From Mageeibacillus sp. UBA5770 (GTDB taxonomy: Bacteria; Bacillota_A; Clostridia; Saccharofermentanales; Saccharofermentanaceae), in contig DIEQ01000130.1 of NCBI GenBank assembly GCA_002418705.1, positions 1-30,851 on the forward strand: DNA of 30,851 nucleotides, given 5' to 3'. The translations under genes were made by a program, and so were the position numbers. Positions within the stretch are counted from its first letter, which is position 1. Each line of letters begins with the position of its first letter. This document shows, in pieces, positions 23,807-30,851 of this stretch. The notes beneath the pieces are model-generated. The model saw only the letters and a program-made list of their open reading frames with translations, searched no databases and had not been told where the DNA came from.

Positions 23807-23810
23807 AATC

Positions 23811-23960
23811 AGAACCGCAGGGGTCCCTCGATATCGTAACTGCCGGGAAAACGCAACGCAATCCCGTTAGGGAGAAAATTGGGTTCTTTTATATCAGAAT
23901 TCTTACCACCATCCCTGTTCAAGGGAGGGAAGGAAGTGCTAAAGCACCGAGTCGGCACCC
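23811..23960. ncRNA. Candidate structured RNA element (type unknown)
   Basis: The 159-base space between the GH127 gene and the convergent HTH gene is unusually rich in nested complementary segments on the plus strand. GAACC/GGTTC (23812, 23882) encloses TCCCT/AGGGA (23824, 23869), which encloses CGGGA/TCCCG (23844, 23862) with a 13-base loop. Then comes an imperfect long hairpin, about 23900-23935, with TCCCT-GTTCA-AGGGA at its tip, and lastly GTGC-TAAA-GCAC. The 3' hairpin resembles the ends of IS200/IS605-type elements, but no transposase or TnpB gene is here. On the minus strand a frame of about 47 codons also runs through it. An orphan structured RNA, a mobile-element end, or a remnant are all possible. 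Confidence 0.35.
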
Positions 23961-23965
23961 TCGTG

Positions 23966-24760
23966 TTATGTGATCTCTTTCTTCTTGAGCTTCCTGAAAA
24001 AAGTGCTTCTGCTCACGCCAAGAGCATTAACAGCTTCCTGAACGGTTATCTTTCCGCTTCTGTATTTTGCAATAACTTCAAAGAGCTTTGTATCGTCAAT
24101 TTGAACAGGGGTCCTGCCGCGGTAATTCCCCTGAGCGGCAGATCTCTTGATGCCATTTGCCCGCTGCTTGTCAATGTAACTCTTTTCCTTTCGATAAAGG
24201 CTCATCAGAAGGGAATAATAGGCTTTTCTATTACTGTCATCGATTAAAAAATTGGCTGCCTTAATATCATTGCCGGCACATATTTCTCGGAGGAGATGCT
24301 GAACGGCTGCAGCGGATCTTGGTTCTTCCTGCTCGATATCTGCATAGTCAACGCTGTGCTTATCATCATTGGCATTCCAACGCACTGCATAGAAGCGGTC
24401 TCCGCTGTATCTGGTGTCTGTCCTGATCAGCCATTCCAACCTGTTCAGGTATTCCATGTTGTAGTCTTCAAGTAATTTCCAGAGATCCTCCCGGTTCGGG
24501 CCGGGCGTCCGTTCGCTGATAAAAACAGGGGTTACGTTTTCACGCACATAATGCGCCTTCCTGAGATCAAGATTCAATCCGGGGATACCTTGAAACAAAT
24601 CACTTGTCAGTAATTCAATTACACTGTAGTTTGGCGTAAAGATATATGAGAAGCTCTCATCTTCACGCAGTACATATTCTATTTTCGAGACCCTGTAGCA
24701 AAATCCCAAACTGTCATCCAGGCAAATCGTTGCCGTCGTTATTATCTGATTCATATTCAT
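23966..24760 (-). CDS. Protein with C-terminal resolvase-type HTH, partner of HipA-like kinase
   Basis: This 264-residue protein has a C-terminal helix-turn-helix of the Hin/resolvase type: RGRTPVQIDD, then VIAKYRSGKITVQEAVNALGVSRSTFFRKLKK (about residues 212-260). The catalytic serine-recombinase domain is absent. The N-terminal 190 residues are unfamiliar and contain aromatic and acidic stretches (SYIFTPNYSVIELL, RFYAVRWNANDDKHS). The start codon overlaps the stop of the kinase gene (ATGA); an ATG six bases further on has a better placed AAAGGA site. The tight coupling indicates that the two proteins act together. It is probably a DNA-binding autoregulator or antitoxin-like partner of the kinase. 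The family is not named to my knowledge, so the function is inferred. Confidence 0.72.
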   Translation of the reverse strand: MNMNQIITTATICLDDSLGFCYRVSKIEYVLREDESFSYIFTPNYSVIELLTSDLFQGIPGLNLDLRKAHYVRENVTPVFISERTPGPNREDLWKLLEDYNMEYLNRLEWLIRTDTRYSGDRFYAVRWNANDDKHSVDYADIEQEEPRSAAAVQHLLREICAGNDIKAANFLIDDSNRKAYYSLLMSLYRKEKSYIDKQRANGIKRSAAQGNYRGRTPVQIDDTKLFEVIAKYRSGKITVQEAVNALGVSRSTFFRKLKKKEIT

Positions 24761-25608
24761 TCCTTTGCCAGTAAATCGTATGTCTCTTTAATTATCAGCA
24801 TAAAGCGAGCCGTAAGCATGTGCTTGTAGAAGCGTTTGTGGATTTCACTGATGAACGGCGTGCTATCAACCAGTGTATAAATACTCTGCATATCGAGCCG
24901 TGCATACACCGATTTGAGCGCTGTATTGCATTCCTGAAACGCACAGCTGTGAATCACTTCATAATAGGAACTCTTCTTTCCATACAGCTTGATTTGTGAA
25001 GTCGGGAAAGTGAATACTCTCTTCTTTGTTTCCTCTTCAGAACCCATGACAGATTCCATCTCTTCTTCGTTTGTCATACTGGGGAACAAACAAGATCCAT
25101 TATCAAATACTGGTGCAAGTGAATAAATATTGTTTGACTTAATAAACCCCCAGTTGCTGCCATGCCGGTCAAAATTACCGAGCAGAGCATCTACAATATA
25201 GATTTCCCAAAAAGAGCGGATTGTTTCCTCCACCTGAGTCAGTTTGGAATTATCCTGGAGCATCTTCATAATGTCCTCGTAAGAGTATTGATATCTATCC
25301 TTATCCTGATCCAGCGTACTTTCCCCCACATCGTTAAACGGAACAAATTGGACTCCGGGCTCAATAAAATCCTTGCACGCTACAACCTGCTCTCCCTGAT
25401 AGGTTCCCAGATATGTATCCTGTGTCGGAAAACCCAGAAGTGCAAATATATGAGACCCGATAAATTCGGAAATATGGTTGTATCGCATACCAAAAGCAGT
25501 CTTCTTCTGAAACTTCAGCATATAAGCAGATCCGTTGATCAGAATGCCGACTTTCTTTTCTGAGCCGCTATAATACCGATCACTTACCGGATAAATTGAA
25601 AAGTCCAT
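24757..25608 (-). CDS. HipA/CtkA-like Ser/Thr kinase
   Basis: This protein of 283 residues has a HipA-type C-terminal kinase fold without the usual N-terminal HipA_N domain. The catalytic loop is LLGNFDRHGSNWGF, with D147 as the base and N152 as a metal ligand. The metal-binding motif is LAPVFDNGSCL (D169). Lysine in YMLKFQ (about K32) would bind ATP. The size and layout resemble CtkA of Helicobacter pylori and other short HipA-like kinases. A GGGGG site favours ATG 25608 over the frame's upstream ATG. HipA kinases phosphorylate translation factors or other targets and are held in check by a DNA-binding partner. Here that partner would be the downstream resolvase-HTH protein rather than a HipB. 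Confidence 0.82.
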   Translation of the reverse strand: MDFSIYPVSDRYYSGSEKKVGILINGSAYMLKFQKKTAFGMRYNHISEFIGSHIFALLGFPTQDTYLGTYQGEQVVACKDFIEPGVQFVPFNDVGESTLDQDKDRYQYSYEDIMKMLQDNSKLTQVEETIRSFWEIYIVDALLGNFDRHGSNWGFIKSNNIYSLAPVFDNGSCLFPSMTNEEEMESVMGSEEETKKRVFTFPTSQIKLYGKKSSYYEVIHSCAFQECNTALKSVYARLDMQSIYTLVDSTPFISEIHKRFYKHMLTARFMLIIKETYDLLAKE

Positions 25609-25797
25609 GCATCTACCCCCACTGTAATTGATCATAACAGAAACGCAGGCAGTGTCAATAGAATTGTGTTTTGTTTTTGGAACTTACCAATTCAACAAAG
25701 ATTTCTCTCCCAGAGAATTAGTCTCATAATTATATCGCGATTCAAATGATACGGGCAAACCGCGCACCCTAACGTTGACACGCTGCAAAATTCCCTA

Positions 25798-25828
25798 TTG
25801 ACCTTGCCGCAGCGTTATAGTTTATATT
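25798..25828 (+). promoter_or_regulatory. MerR-type promoter (19-bp spacer) upstream of the TipA-like gene
   Basis: TTGACC (25798-25803) and TATATT (25823-25828) are separated by 19 bases. This over-long spacer is the hallmark of promoters activated by MerR family proteins, which untwist the DNA between the boxes. CGCTGC (25781) and GCAGCG (25809) are inverted around the -35 box. Autoregulation by the adjacent MerR protein is the simplest reading. Confidence 0.6.
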
Positions 25829-25872
25829 GAATATGCGATCGAGAGTCGTGACCATCGGCACGGAGGTTGAAT

Positions 25873-26628
25873 ATGGAATACAGCATCAATGCACTCGCAA
25901 AGCTGGCAGGCGTCAGTGTCCGCACGCTGCATTACTACGACGAAATAAAGCTGCTGACTCCCGGGAGAATCAGCAGCAATGGCTATCGTGTCTATGGCGA
26001 AAAGGAAGTGGATTCTCTGCAGCAAATTCTTTTCTATCGCGAACTTGGCCTGCCGCTCGACGAAATCAGCCAGATCATGCACGCCAGAGATTACGACGGC
26101 GCCGCCGCCCTGACCCAGCACCTCATGTCTCTTATCGCGAAAAGAGACCGTCTCGATCTGGTGATCGCAAATGTACAAAAGACCATCGCAGCTAAAAAAG
26201 GAGAAATCACAATGACAGACAAAGAGAAATTCGAAGGCTTCAAGAAGAAGCTGATTGACGAGAACGAGGAAAAGTACGGCAAAGAAGTCCGTGCAGCATT
26301 TGGCGACCAGACCGTGGATGACAGCAACGCCAAACTCATGGGCCTGACCCCAGAAAAATATGCTGAGGTGCAGGAGCTGTCCCTGCAGATCAACCAGACC
26401 CTCAAGCAAGCAATGGAGCAGGGCGACCCGGCCGGCGAGCTTGCCCAAAAAGTCTGCGGAATGCATAAGAAGTGGCTCAGCTATTACTGGAAAAAGTATT
26501 CCAAAGAGGCACACATGGGATTAGCCCAGACCTATGTCGACGATCCGCGTTTCCGCAAATATTACGACGACATCGCCCCGGGCTGCGCCGAATTCCTGCG
26601 CGACGCCATCATGATTTACTGCAAATAA
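25873..26628 (+). CDS. MerR family regulator with TipAS drug-binding domain
   Basis: This 251-residue protein starts with a MerR helix-turn-helix (EYSINALAKLAGVSVRTLHYYDEIKLLTPGR) and a dimerisation coiled coil (about 75-110). It ends with a TipAS-type helical domain (about 120-251), with the family's pattern LSYYWKKYSKEAHMGLAQTYVDDPRFRKYYD. TipA-type proteins bind thiopeptides or other hydrophobic drugs and activate transcription. A GGAGG site ends six bases before ATG 25873, so that start is preferred to the in-frame TTG directly behind the site. The promoter has a 19-base spacer, consistent with self-activation. No drug pump is adjacent, so the regulon lies elsewhere or the gene is only autoregulated. 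It converges on the dehydrogenase gene, 30 bases away. Confidence 0.9.
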   Translation: MEYSINALAKLAGVSVRTLHYYDEIKLLTPGRISSNGYRVYGEKEVDSLQQILFYRELGLPLDEISQIMHARDYDGAAALTQHLMSLIAKRDRLDLVIANVQKTIAAKKGEITMTDKEKFEGFKKKLIDENEEKYGKEVRAAFGDQTVDDSNAKLMGLTPEKYAEVQELSLQINQTLKQAMEQGDPAGELAQKVCGMHKKWLSYYWKKYSKEAHMGLAQTYVDDPRFRKYYDDIAPGCAEFLRDAIMIYCK

Positions 26629-26658
26629 GATACGATTTGCTAATTCCCGTCGCATGTC

Positions 26659-27762
26659 TCAGGCGATCCGGTACAGCAGTCCGCCGGGAATGGGTTCGCC
26701 GGAATATTCAATGCCATAACTGATCACCGGCCAACCGTAATTGCCGCCGGCTTTGATCAGATTCAACTCGTCACCGCCGCGCGGCCCCATTTCGCTGATC
26801 CAGACTTCTCCGGTCTCCGGATGGATCGCCAATCCTTGGACATTGCGATGCCCGTAGGAATATATCTCCGGCAGAGCACCGGGCACATCGATAAACGGAT
26901 TGCCGGGCACCGGATCGCCGTCGGGCGTTATGTGCACCACCTTGCCATAACCGTTGTCGAGCAGCTGGGCATTCGGGCGGGTTGCCAGATCCGATCGTTC
27001 GCCGGTCGTAACGAAAATGTTGCCATCCTGATCAAAGGCCAGACGGCTTCCGAAATGCTTACTGTTATCATAATATGGGATAGCACGCCAGATGATTTCA
27101 AAATTTTCGATGCTCTTTTCGTCATCGGACAAGCGGCCACGGCCGACCGCGGTAAGCGAACCTTGTTCTGTTAACTCGGCGAGTGTGAAGTATAGCATCC
27201 GGCTCGATGAGAAGTCCGGTGCAGGCGCGACGTCAAGAAGTCCGCCCTGACCCCGGTCGTCAACCTCCGGGAAGCCGCCGATTGGATCGCTGAGCCCTCC
27301 GTCAGTCGTCATAATGCGCAGAGAGCCGGCCTTTTCGGTGATAATGAGCCGACCGTCCGGCAGAGCGGCGACCGCCCATGGACTTATAAGATCATCAGCC
27401 AGAATCGTGACCGAATATGCGGTTTGCGTGATTGTGCCCGGCGCTCGAGTCTGATCAGCAGAGACCGGTTGATAGGTTGTGTTCGGAGGGTTAGATACAA
27501 ACGGCGGCAGCAAAATCAATTCGATCGGCATTGGTGTAGGGAGAGCTGTTGTCGTTGCTTCAGTTACTTCAGTTTCTTCAGCCAAATCAGTTGTCGAGGA
27601 ATTAGACGTCGCGGCTGATGTCGTCGATGGTTCGCTGCCCGATGGAGCTGCAGATCCAGAGGCGGAAGTGCCGGCGTCGCAGGCGCCCAGTATGAACGAG
27701 ATCAGCAAGGCACTCAAAAGCAGGCTTATCAACATCCTCAACCTGGTTATTGGCTCTTTCAA
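26659..27762 (-). pseudogene. PQQ-type aldose dehydrogenase lipoprotein, apparently internally deleted
   Basis: The protein begins with a lipoprotein signal (LISFILGAC), then a Ser/Thr-rich linker of about 50 residues, and then the six-bladed propeller of YliI/Asd-type PQQ sugar dehydrogenases: ISPWAVAALPDGRLIITEKAG, RMLYFTLAE, HFGSRLAFDQDGNIFVTTGERSD, YSYGHRNVQGLAIHPETGEVWISEMGPRGGDELN. After YGIEYSGEPI the sequence jumps to PGGLLYRIA and ends. That ending matches the very C-terminus of the family, so about 90 residues covering the last blades are missing in frame. The product is unlikely to fold properly, though it could be translated. The GGAGG site fits a TTG start at 27762; the ATG six bases upstream is too close. 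It is downstream of the RIC gene. Confidence 0.72.
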
Positions 27763-27878
27763 GATCATCACCTCCAGAATCACTGTACACTGCTTACGTG
27801 CGAACTCGCAGCAGAAGTCGCCGTTTCCTGAAAAGAGATTATTCATTAGAACTGTCGGTTCTTTATGGCTATTATACC

Positions 27879-28583
27879 TCACTCGGCCTTCTCATACCGC
27901 TTGAACAGCACGCTGTTCTCCTTCGCGATGTGCAGGAAAATGTCGTCCGCCAGTTCATGTAGCTTCCGATACACGGCAATCATAGTGGGGCAGGCATAAT
28001 CCGGCGGCGTGAAGTCATTGGTATCCCGGATGATCCGCTTAATGATCAGCCCGGCGCCGTCGTGCTCAAACTCAAGCCGGAGAATCAGCGACCGTATCAC
28101 CGCCCGGTCCTCATCGGTCTGCCCGGCAGCAAGCATGGCCGGGAAAAGTTCCTCCTCCTTGGCAAAATGCTCCTCCAACTCCATCTTCAACTCACTGAAG
28201 CTCCGATGAAGCTGCAGCAGCTGGTCTTTTCCGTGTTCGTAATGGACCAGAAGTATCTTGTTCACGAGGCGATCGAGTTCCAGCCACAAGGCGCGCTCCG
28301 GCGCGTGATAGATCTCCAGAATCAAGTCAATCAGCTGCCGGTCAGTCAGCTCGGTAACAGGCAGCGACTTGTCGGGCCTGGCCAGATATGACTCATACGC
28401 CCCCCGCACTTCCGCAAGAAAATCCGCTTTAAGCCCCGCTTCCTTCATGGCCGCATCCAGCGTGCGGTCACCCTGGCAGCAATAATCAATGTGGAGATCA
28501 TTCAATCTTGAAGTAATTTCCGGGAAAAATGTCACCAGCTCACCGAGGTGTGTCTGTCCGCTAATATCAATTGTCTTATTCAT
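27879..28583 (-). CDS. scdA: Iron-sulfur cluster repair di-iron protein (RIC/ScdA/YtfE)
   Basis: This 234-residue cytoplasmic protein has an N-terminal DUF542 domain with the paired cysteines HIDYCCQGDRTL (C35-C36) and a C-terminal hemerythrin-like di-iron domain. The latter has histidine/glutamate ligands in VHYEHGK, EEHFAKEEELF, EFEHDGAG and LHELADDIFLHIAKENSVLF. RIC proteins help repair Fe-S clusters after nitric-oxide or oxidative damage. A GGAGG site with seven-base spacing sets the start at ATG 28583. Upstream in-frame codons lack such a site. The dehydrogenase gene follows on the same strand after a 117-base gap. The gene suits an anaerobe that meets NO or oxygen. Confidence 0.93.
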   Translation of the reverse strand: MNKTIDISGQTHLGELVTFFPEITSRLNDLHIDYCCQGDRTLDAAMKEAGLKADFLAEVRGAYESYLARPDKSLPVTELTDRQLIDLILEIYHAPERALWLELDRLVNKILLVHYEHGKDQLLQLHRSFSELKMELEEHFAKEEELFPAMLAAGQTDEDRAVIRSLILRLEFEHDGAGLIIKRIIRDTNDFTPPDYACPTMIAVYRKLHELADDIFLHIAKENSVLFKRYEKAE

Positions 28584-28699
28584 AGAATTTCCTCCGCTTA
28601 TACCAGTCATCGGACTGCAATGTTCCGTGTGTTACTTACATTGTAAGGGGAACAGCGGGGGATATCGGTGATTTGAATCAAAATTTGACCAGTTTGTAT

Positions 28700-28842
28700 T
28701 TATGCTCCAGCACGAATGTTTCTCCTTACACGATCAAAAACTTCGTCCGGCGAATAGCGAGTCTGTGTCTCCGCTGCCTGCTTATCCGCTTCGTCGAGCT
28801 TCGTTTCCACATCCTCAGTAGTATATTTTGTTTATGAGCCAT
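28700..28842 (-). pseudogene. Second antitoxin-like copy, frameshifted
   Basis: The minus strand encodes YTTEDVETKLDEADKQ then QAAETQTRYSPDEVFDRV, closely matching the 50-aa product at 5535-5687 (roughly 60% identity over the shared part). The frame is closed by a TAA just upstream of this segment. An ATG at 28842 begins MAHK in a different frame, and adding one A to the A-run after it would restore MAHKTKYTTEDV. No clear ribosome-binding site is present. I read it as a recently inactivated paralogue. The rest of the 334-base gap between the RIC and GNAT genes shows nothing else I recognise. Confidence 0.6.
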
Positions 28843-28916
28843 TTTTAGCACCGCATAACTTCAGTGTTCTGGAATCAGCGTGACCAAGCGACAATATAAT
28901 TCAGAAAATATCTGCA

Positions 28917-29426
28917 TCAGAAAAGGTTAAGTCGGTACCTTATTTCAACAGCCTGATTACTAAATATACTAATCTTTTCTGTACCGTCCTTAATGAATCC
29001 GAGTTTTTCATAAAATCTTATCGCTCTCTTATTGTCTTTGAATACCCAAAGAAAAACACTTGAATAATTATTTTGCTGCATTGTTCGCAGTGCAAAGGAC
29101 ATCATTTTCATACCAAAGCCTTTCCCCCAATACTCTTCCAACAAATATATGGATACAATTTCACCATAATCGATTAAATCTCGATCCCGAGAGTCACAGA
29201 ACACAATCTCGCCACACGGAATATTATCATTAATCGAAATATAGATATTTGCTTCCGTTGTTGCCAACAATGTCTCAAACATTTCCTGTCTGCGTTGAAT
29301 GTTTGTTTGATACTCTAATTCCTGAATAGGAATAATGTCCTTGTATGACGAAATCCAAGAGTATGACAAAATTTCCGCCAGAGAGTAGGCATCATCAAGC
29401 AGTGCTTCTCTTATTACAAATGACAT
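28917..29426 (-). CDS. GNAT family N-acetyltransferase
   Basis: This 169-residue protein has the GNAT fold. It starts MSFVIREALLDDAYSLAEIL and has the acetyl-CoA pyrophosphate loop EEYWGKGFGMKMMSF. It ends with the typical LWVFKDNKRAIRFYEKLGFIKDG, the C-terminal motif where the substrate and CoA meet. The substrate (amine, peptide or drug) is not predictable. The frame extends upstream, but a GGAGGAGG site places the start at ATG 29426. It lies 99 bases after the NERD gene on the same strand. Confidence 0.9.
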   Translation of the reverse strand: MSFVIREALLDDAYSLAEILSYSWISSYKDIIPIQELEYQTNIQRRQEMFETLLATTEANIYISINDNIPCGEIVFCDSRDRDLIDYGEIVSIYLLEEYWGKGFGMKMMSFALRTMQQNNYSSVFLWVFKDNKRAIRFYEKLGFIKDGTEKISIFSNQAVEIRYRLNLF

Positions 29427-29525
29427 CGAATACCTCCTCCTTACTATATAATTTGTCGAGCCAAACATCCTTCAAACTATCCATGCCAGGTACTAAATAT
29501 TGGCAGTAAATAATACATGCAAATA

Positions 29526-30461
29526 TCAATTTCTCGTAAATCTGCAATTCGGATATCCAGTGCAGCCAATGAATGGGCCGTTTTTCCCTTTGCGATTCAC
29601 AAGCTGTTTGCCGCATCGCGGGCAGATGCCGGGGGATGGCAGGGTCTCCCGTGCTATTACTCCTGCCGACGATTTCTCTTCGCGAGGATCTGCACTTTGC
29701 CTACTTGTCACGCAACTCGGCTTTACGTCAACCGGTTTTGCGACAGGCGCAGTATCCGGAATATTCAGTGACAGGTTATCCGCCGCGAGTTTTTCGGCAG
29801 CCGGACTAGCCGTCTTCATCTGCATGATTCGATCAATATGCTCCTGCTTTTCTACGTCACTCTTTTTGCAGTACGGGAGCAATCTGCGGTACACATCAAT
29901 TCTCTTATCGACAGAATAATCACCGAGATCATGAATCTGTTTTCTAAACACCGAGTTCAATTGATCTCGCTTAATTGCATAGGTGTTCGGCGCAGTAAAA
30001 GTCACTTTCTTCAGTTCGCAGCGCTCACTGAATACAATCAATGAAAATATCGGAAGGTCTTCATAATCCTTGAAAAAAGCCTTGAGCGCCTCCATATGTC
30101 CCTTGTTCTGCCAAATCGGGTTATAGAATTTGCTCTTTTTCCCGCCGGCCAAACACTGCGTCCATTGCTTCTGATTCTCATCGCCAAAAATCCAACCACT
30201 ATAATTTTTGGACTCAACAACGTAAAGGCCGGTGTCATGGATCATAAGCAGATCGATTTCCGAAAAGCCCTTCGCAGTCGGGACATAGCAGTTATGAAGG
30301 AAATCCCTTTTGCCCGGCGTCATGAACAACGCCTTATAGCAAAGGAGCTCACCATAATTACCGGTATCAGAAAATGTATCCATAAACCCTTTACCCGTCT
30401 GATCCTTTATATCACTGACCCAGTAGGTTGTCAGGTTATCGATAAAATCAAAAAGACCCAT
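29526..30461 (-). CDS. NERD-domain nuclease-related protein with topoisomerase-type zinc finger
   Basis: This 311-residue protein has an N-terminal NERD domain (about 30-150). E38 in GNYGELL, D70 in GFSEIDLLMIHD and the ESK of GLYVVESKNYSG (E83, K85) form the restriction-endonuclease-like catalytic pattern. The middle is a variable linker with a Pro/Ala/Lys-rich part. The C-terminus is one topoisomerase I-type zinc finger with C280, C283, C300 and C306 (ICPRCGKQL...GCTGYPNC). Such proteins bind DNA and probably nick or cut it. Some occur near mobile or defence genes, but the actual role is unknown. The start ATG at 30461 has GGGGAGG upstream. Confidence 0.86.
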   Translation of the reverse strand: MGLFDFIDNLTTYWVSDIKDQTGKGFMDTFSDTGNYGELLCYKALFMTPGKRDFLHNCYVPTAKGFSEIDLLMIHDTGLYVVESKNYSGWIFGDENQKQWTQCLAGGKKSKFYNPIWQNKGHMEALKAFFKDYEDLPIFSLIVFSERCELKKVTFTAPNTYAIKRDQLNSVFRKQIHDLGDYSVDKRIDVYRRLLPYCKKSDVEKQEHIDRIMQMKTASPAAEKLAADNLSLNIPDTAPVAKPVDVKPSCVTSRQSADPREEKSSAGVIARETLPSPGICPRCGKQLVNRKGKNGPFIGCTGYPNCRFTRN

Positions 30462-30542
30462 GCGTCCTCCCCACTATTCTCAATTCAAGATAATCGCCAG
30501 CTGACTTAGCCATATCGAAATTCCGATCGTAAAATCAATTGT

Positions 30543-30851
30543 TTATTTCGCCTCGTAATGGAGCTCAACAAATTGATTGAATCTCCTAATCCCCATTAAC
30601 TTTAGCTCCAGCTCAAGATCCATTTTCTTAAATAAGGGTATTCCATGACCTATTAGTGTAGGTGCTATAGTAATAATAAATTCATCAACTAACCTTTCTG
30701 TTATAAAAGAATTCAGAAGAACACCGCCGCCAACAAGCCATATGTTTCCTCCATCCAGTTCCTTGATTTTATTTGTAAATTCCACTATATCCTGATCAAT
30801 AAATTCAACATTTTCATTCTTGCCTTTTTCAGATTTAGAAAACACATAACA
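30543..30851 (-). CDS. Dihydrofolate reductase/RibD C-terminal-like protein (5' end outside window)
   Basis: The frame is open to the last base of the window (CYVFSKSEKG at the edge), so the N-terminal half is missing. The visible 103 residues have GGNIWLVGGGVLLNSFI, the NADPH-binding glycine motif of the DHFR/RibD reductase fold, and ERLVDEFIITIAPTLIGHGIPLF, a typical ending of YwjB/RibD-C-like proteins. The natural substrate is unknown; these small stand-alone reductases are common in Firmicutes. The stop lies 82 bases beyond the NERD start. A GTG at 30845 could be mistaken for the start. Confidence 0.85.
   Translation of the reverse strand, partial: CYVFSKSEKGKNENVEFIDQDIVEFTNKIKELDGGNIWLVGGGVLLNSFITERLVDEFIITIAPTLIGHGIPLFKKMDLELELKLMGIRRFNQFVELHYEAK

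Noticed and set aside
23864..23959. A minus-strand frame of about 47 codons through the intergenic helices (GTG start near 23958).
   Set aside because: It lacks a ribosome-binding site and overlaps the HTH gene end closely. It is kept only as an alternative reading of the candidate RNA element.
23942..23960. AGCACCGAGTCGGCACC looks like the 3' end of the Streptococcus pyogenes Cas9 tracrRNA.
   Set aside because: The complementary GGTGC arm is absent, no anti-repeat, CRISPR array or cas gene is in the window, and the match is short. I regard it as coincidence.
25822..26514. A 230-codon minus-strand frame opposite the TipA-like gene.
   Set aside because: It is antisense to the conserved MerR and TipAS domains and has no ribosome-binding site.
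1..30851. CRISPR arrays, tRNA or rRNA genes, intact insertion sequences, prophage genes.
   Set aside because: None could be recognised on either strand.

Overview
The window looks like a chromosomal segment of an anaerobic or facultative low-to-mid-GC Gram-positive bacterium, most likely a Clostridia-type Firmicute. The grounds are strong GGAGG ribosome-binding sites, YesM/YesN-style two-component proteins, an AraC-regulated sugar ABC transporter that lacks its own ATPase, a glycerol-3-phosphate-dehydrogenase-type FAD/DUF1667 gene pair, and XRE, TipA and NERD proteins typical of Clostridia. This is inferred from gene content; no rRNA gene is present to confirm it.

Layout. 1-1836 (+): end of an FAD oxidoreductase gene, a DUF1667 gene and a TetR regulator, closed by a bidirectional terminator. 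1948-5377 (-): an XRE membrane regulator, a PhnB remnant with a VOC protein, dtd with a small EF-hand-like membrane protein, and a conserved small protein next to a broken nucleotidyltransferase. 5535-8263 (-): an antitoxin-like microgene, a caspase-VOC-DUF3795 cluster and an unrecognised 118-aa protein. 8535-10400 (+): recQ. 10601-11871 (-): a heliorhodopsin gene with its own promoter and a Fur-family-like operator, and a small three-helix membrane protein. 12086-23806: a carbohydrate island. On the minus strand are AraC, a sensor kinase and a response regulator (tightly spaced), then a lipoprotein binding protein, two permeases and a GH31 glycosidase. Divergent from them is a GH127 beta-L-arabinofuranosidase gene interrupted by an in-frame TGA. 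23811-23960: an intergenic segment rich in nested helices, possibly a structured RNA. 23966-25608 (-): a HipA/CtkA-like kinase gene overlapping a gene with a resolvase-type HTH. 25873-26628 (+): a TipA-type MerR regulator. 26659-30851 (-): a PQQ-type sugar dehydrogenase with an apparent internal deletion, the RIC/ScdA iron-sulfur repair protein, a second antitoxin-like remnant, a GNAT acetyltransferase, a NERD/zinc-finger protein and part of a DHFR/RibD-like gene.

How the genes work together. The carbohydrate island reads as a sense-import-hydrolyse unit for an arabinose- and/or xylose- or glucose-decorated plant oligosaccharide. The three regulators probably control import and hydrolysis, and a shared housekeeping ATPase elsewhere in the genome would energise the transporter. 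The most distinctive gene is the heliorhodopsin: it retains the Schiff-base lysine, the glutamate counterion and two conserved histidines, and a perfect 7-1-7 palindrome of the Fur/PerR/Zur type lies just downstream of its -10 box. At least five genes carry disabling lesions: the PhnB fragment, the nucleotidyltransferase, GH127, the PQQ dehydrogenase and the second antitoxin-like copy. This suggests ongoing gene decay or, for the single-base lesions, assembly errors.
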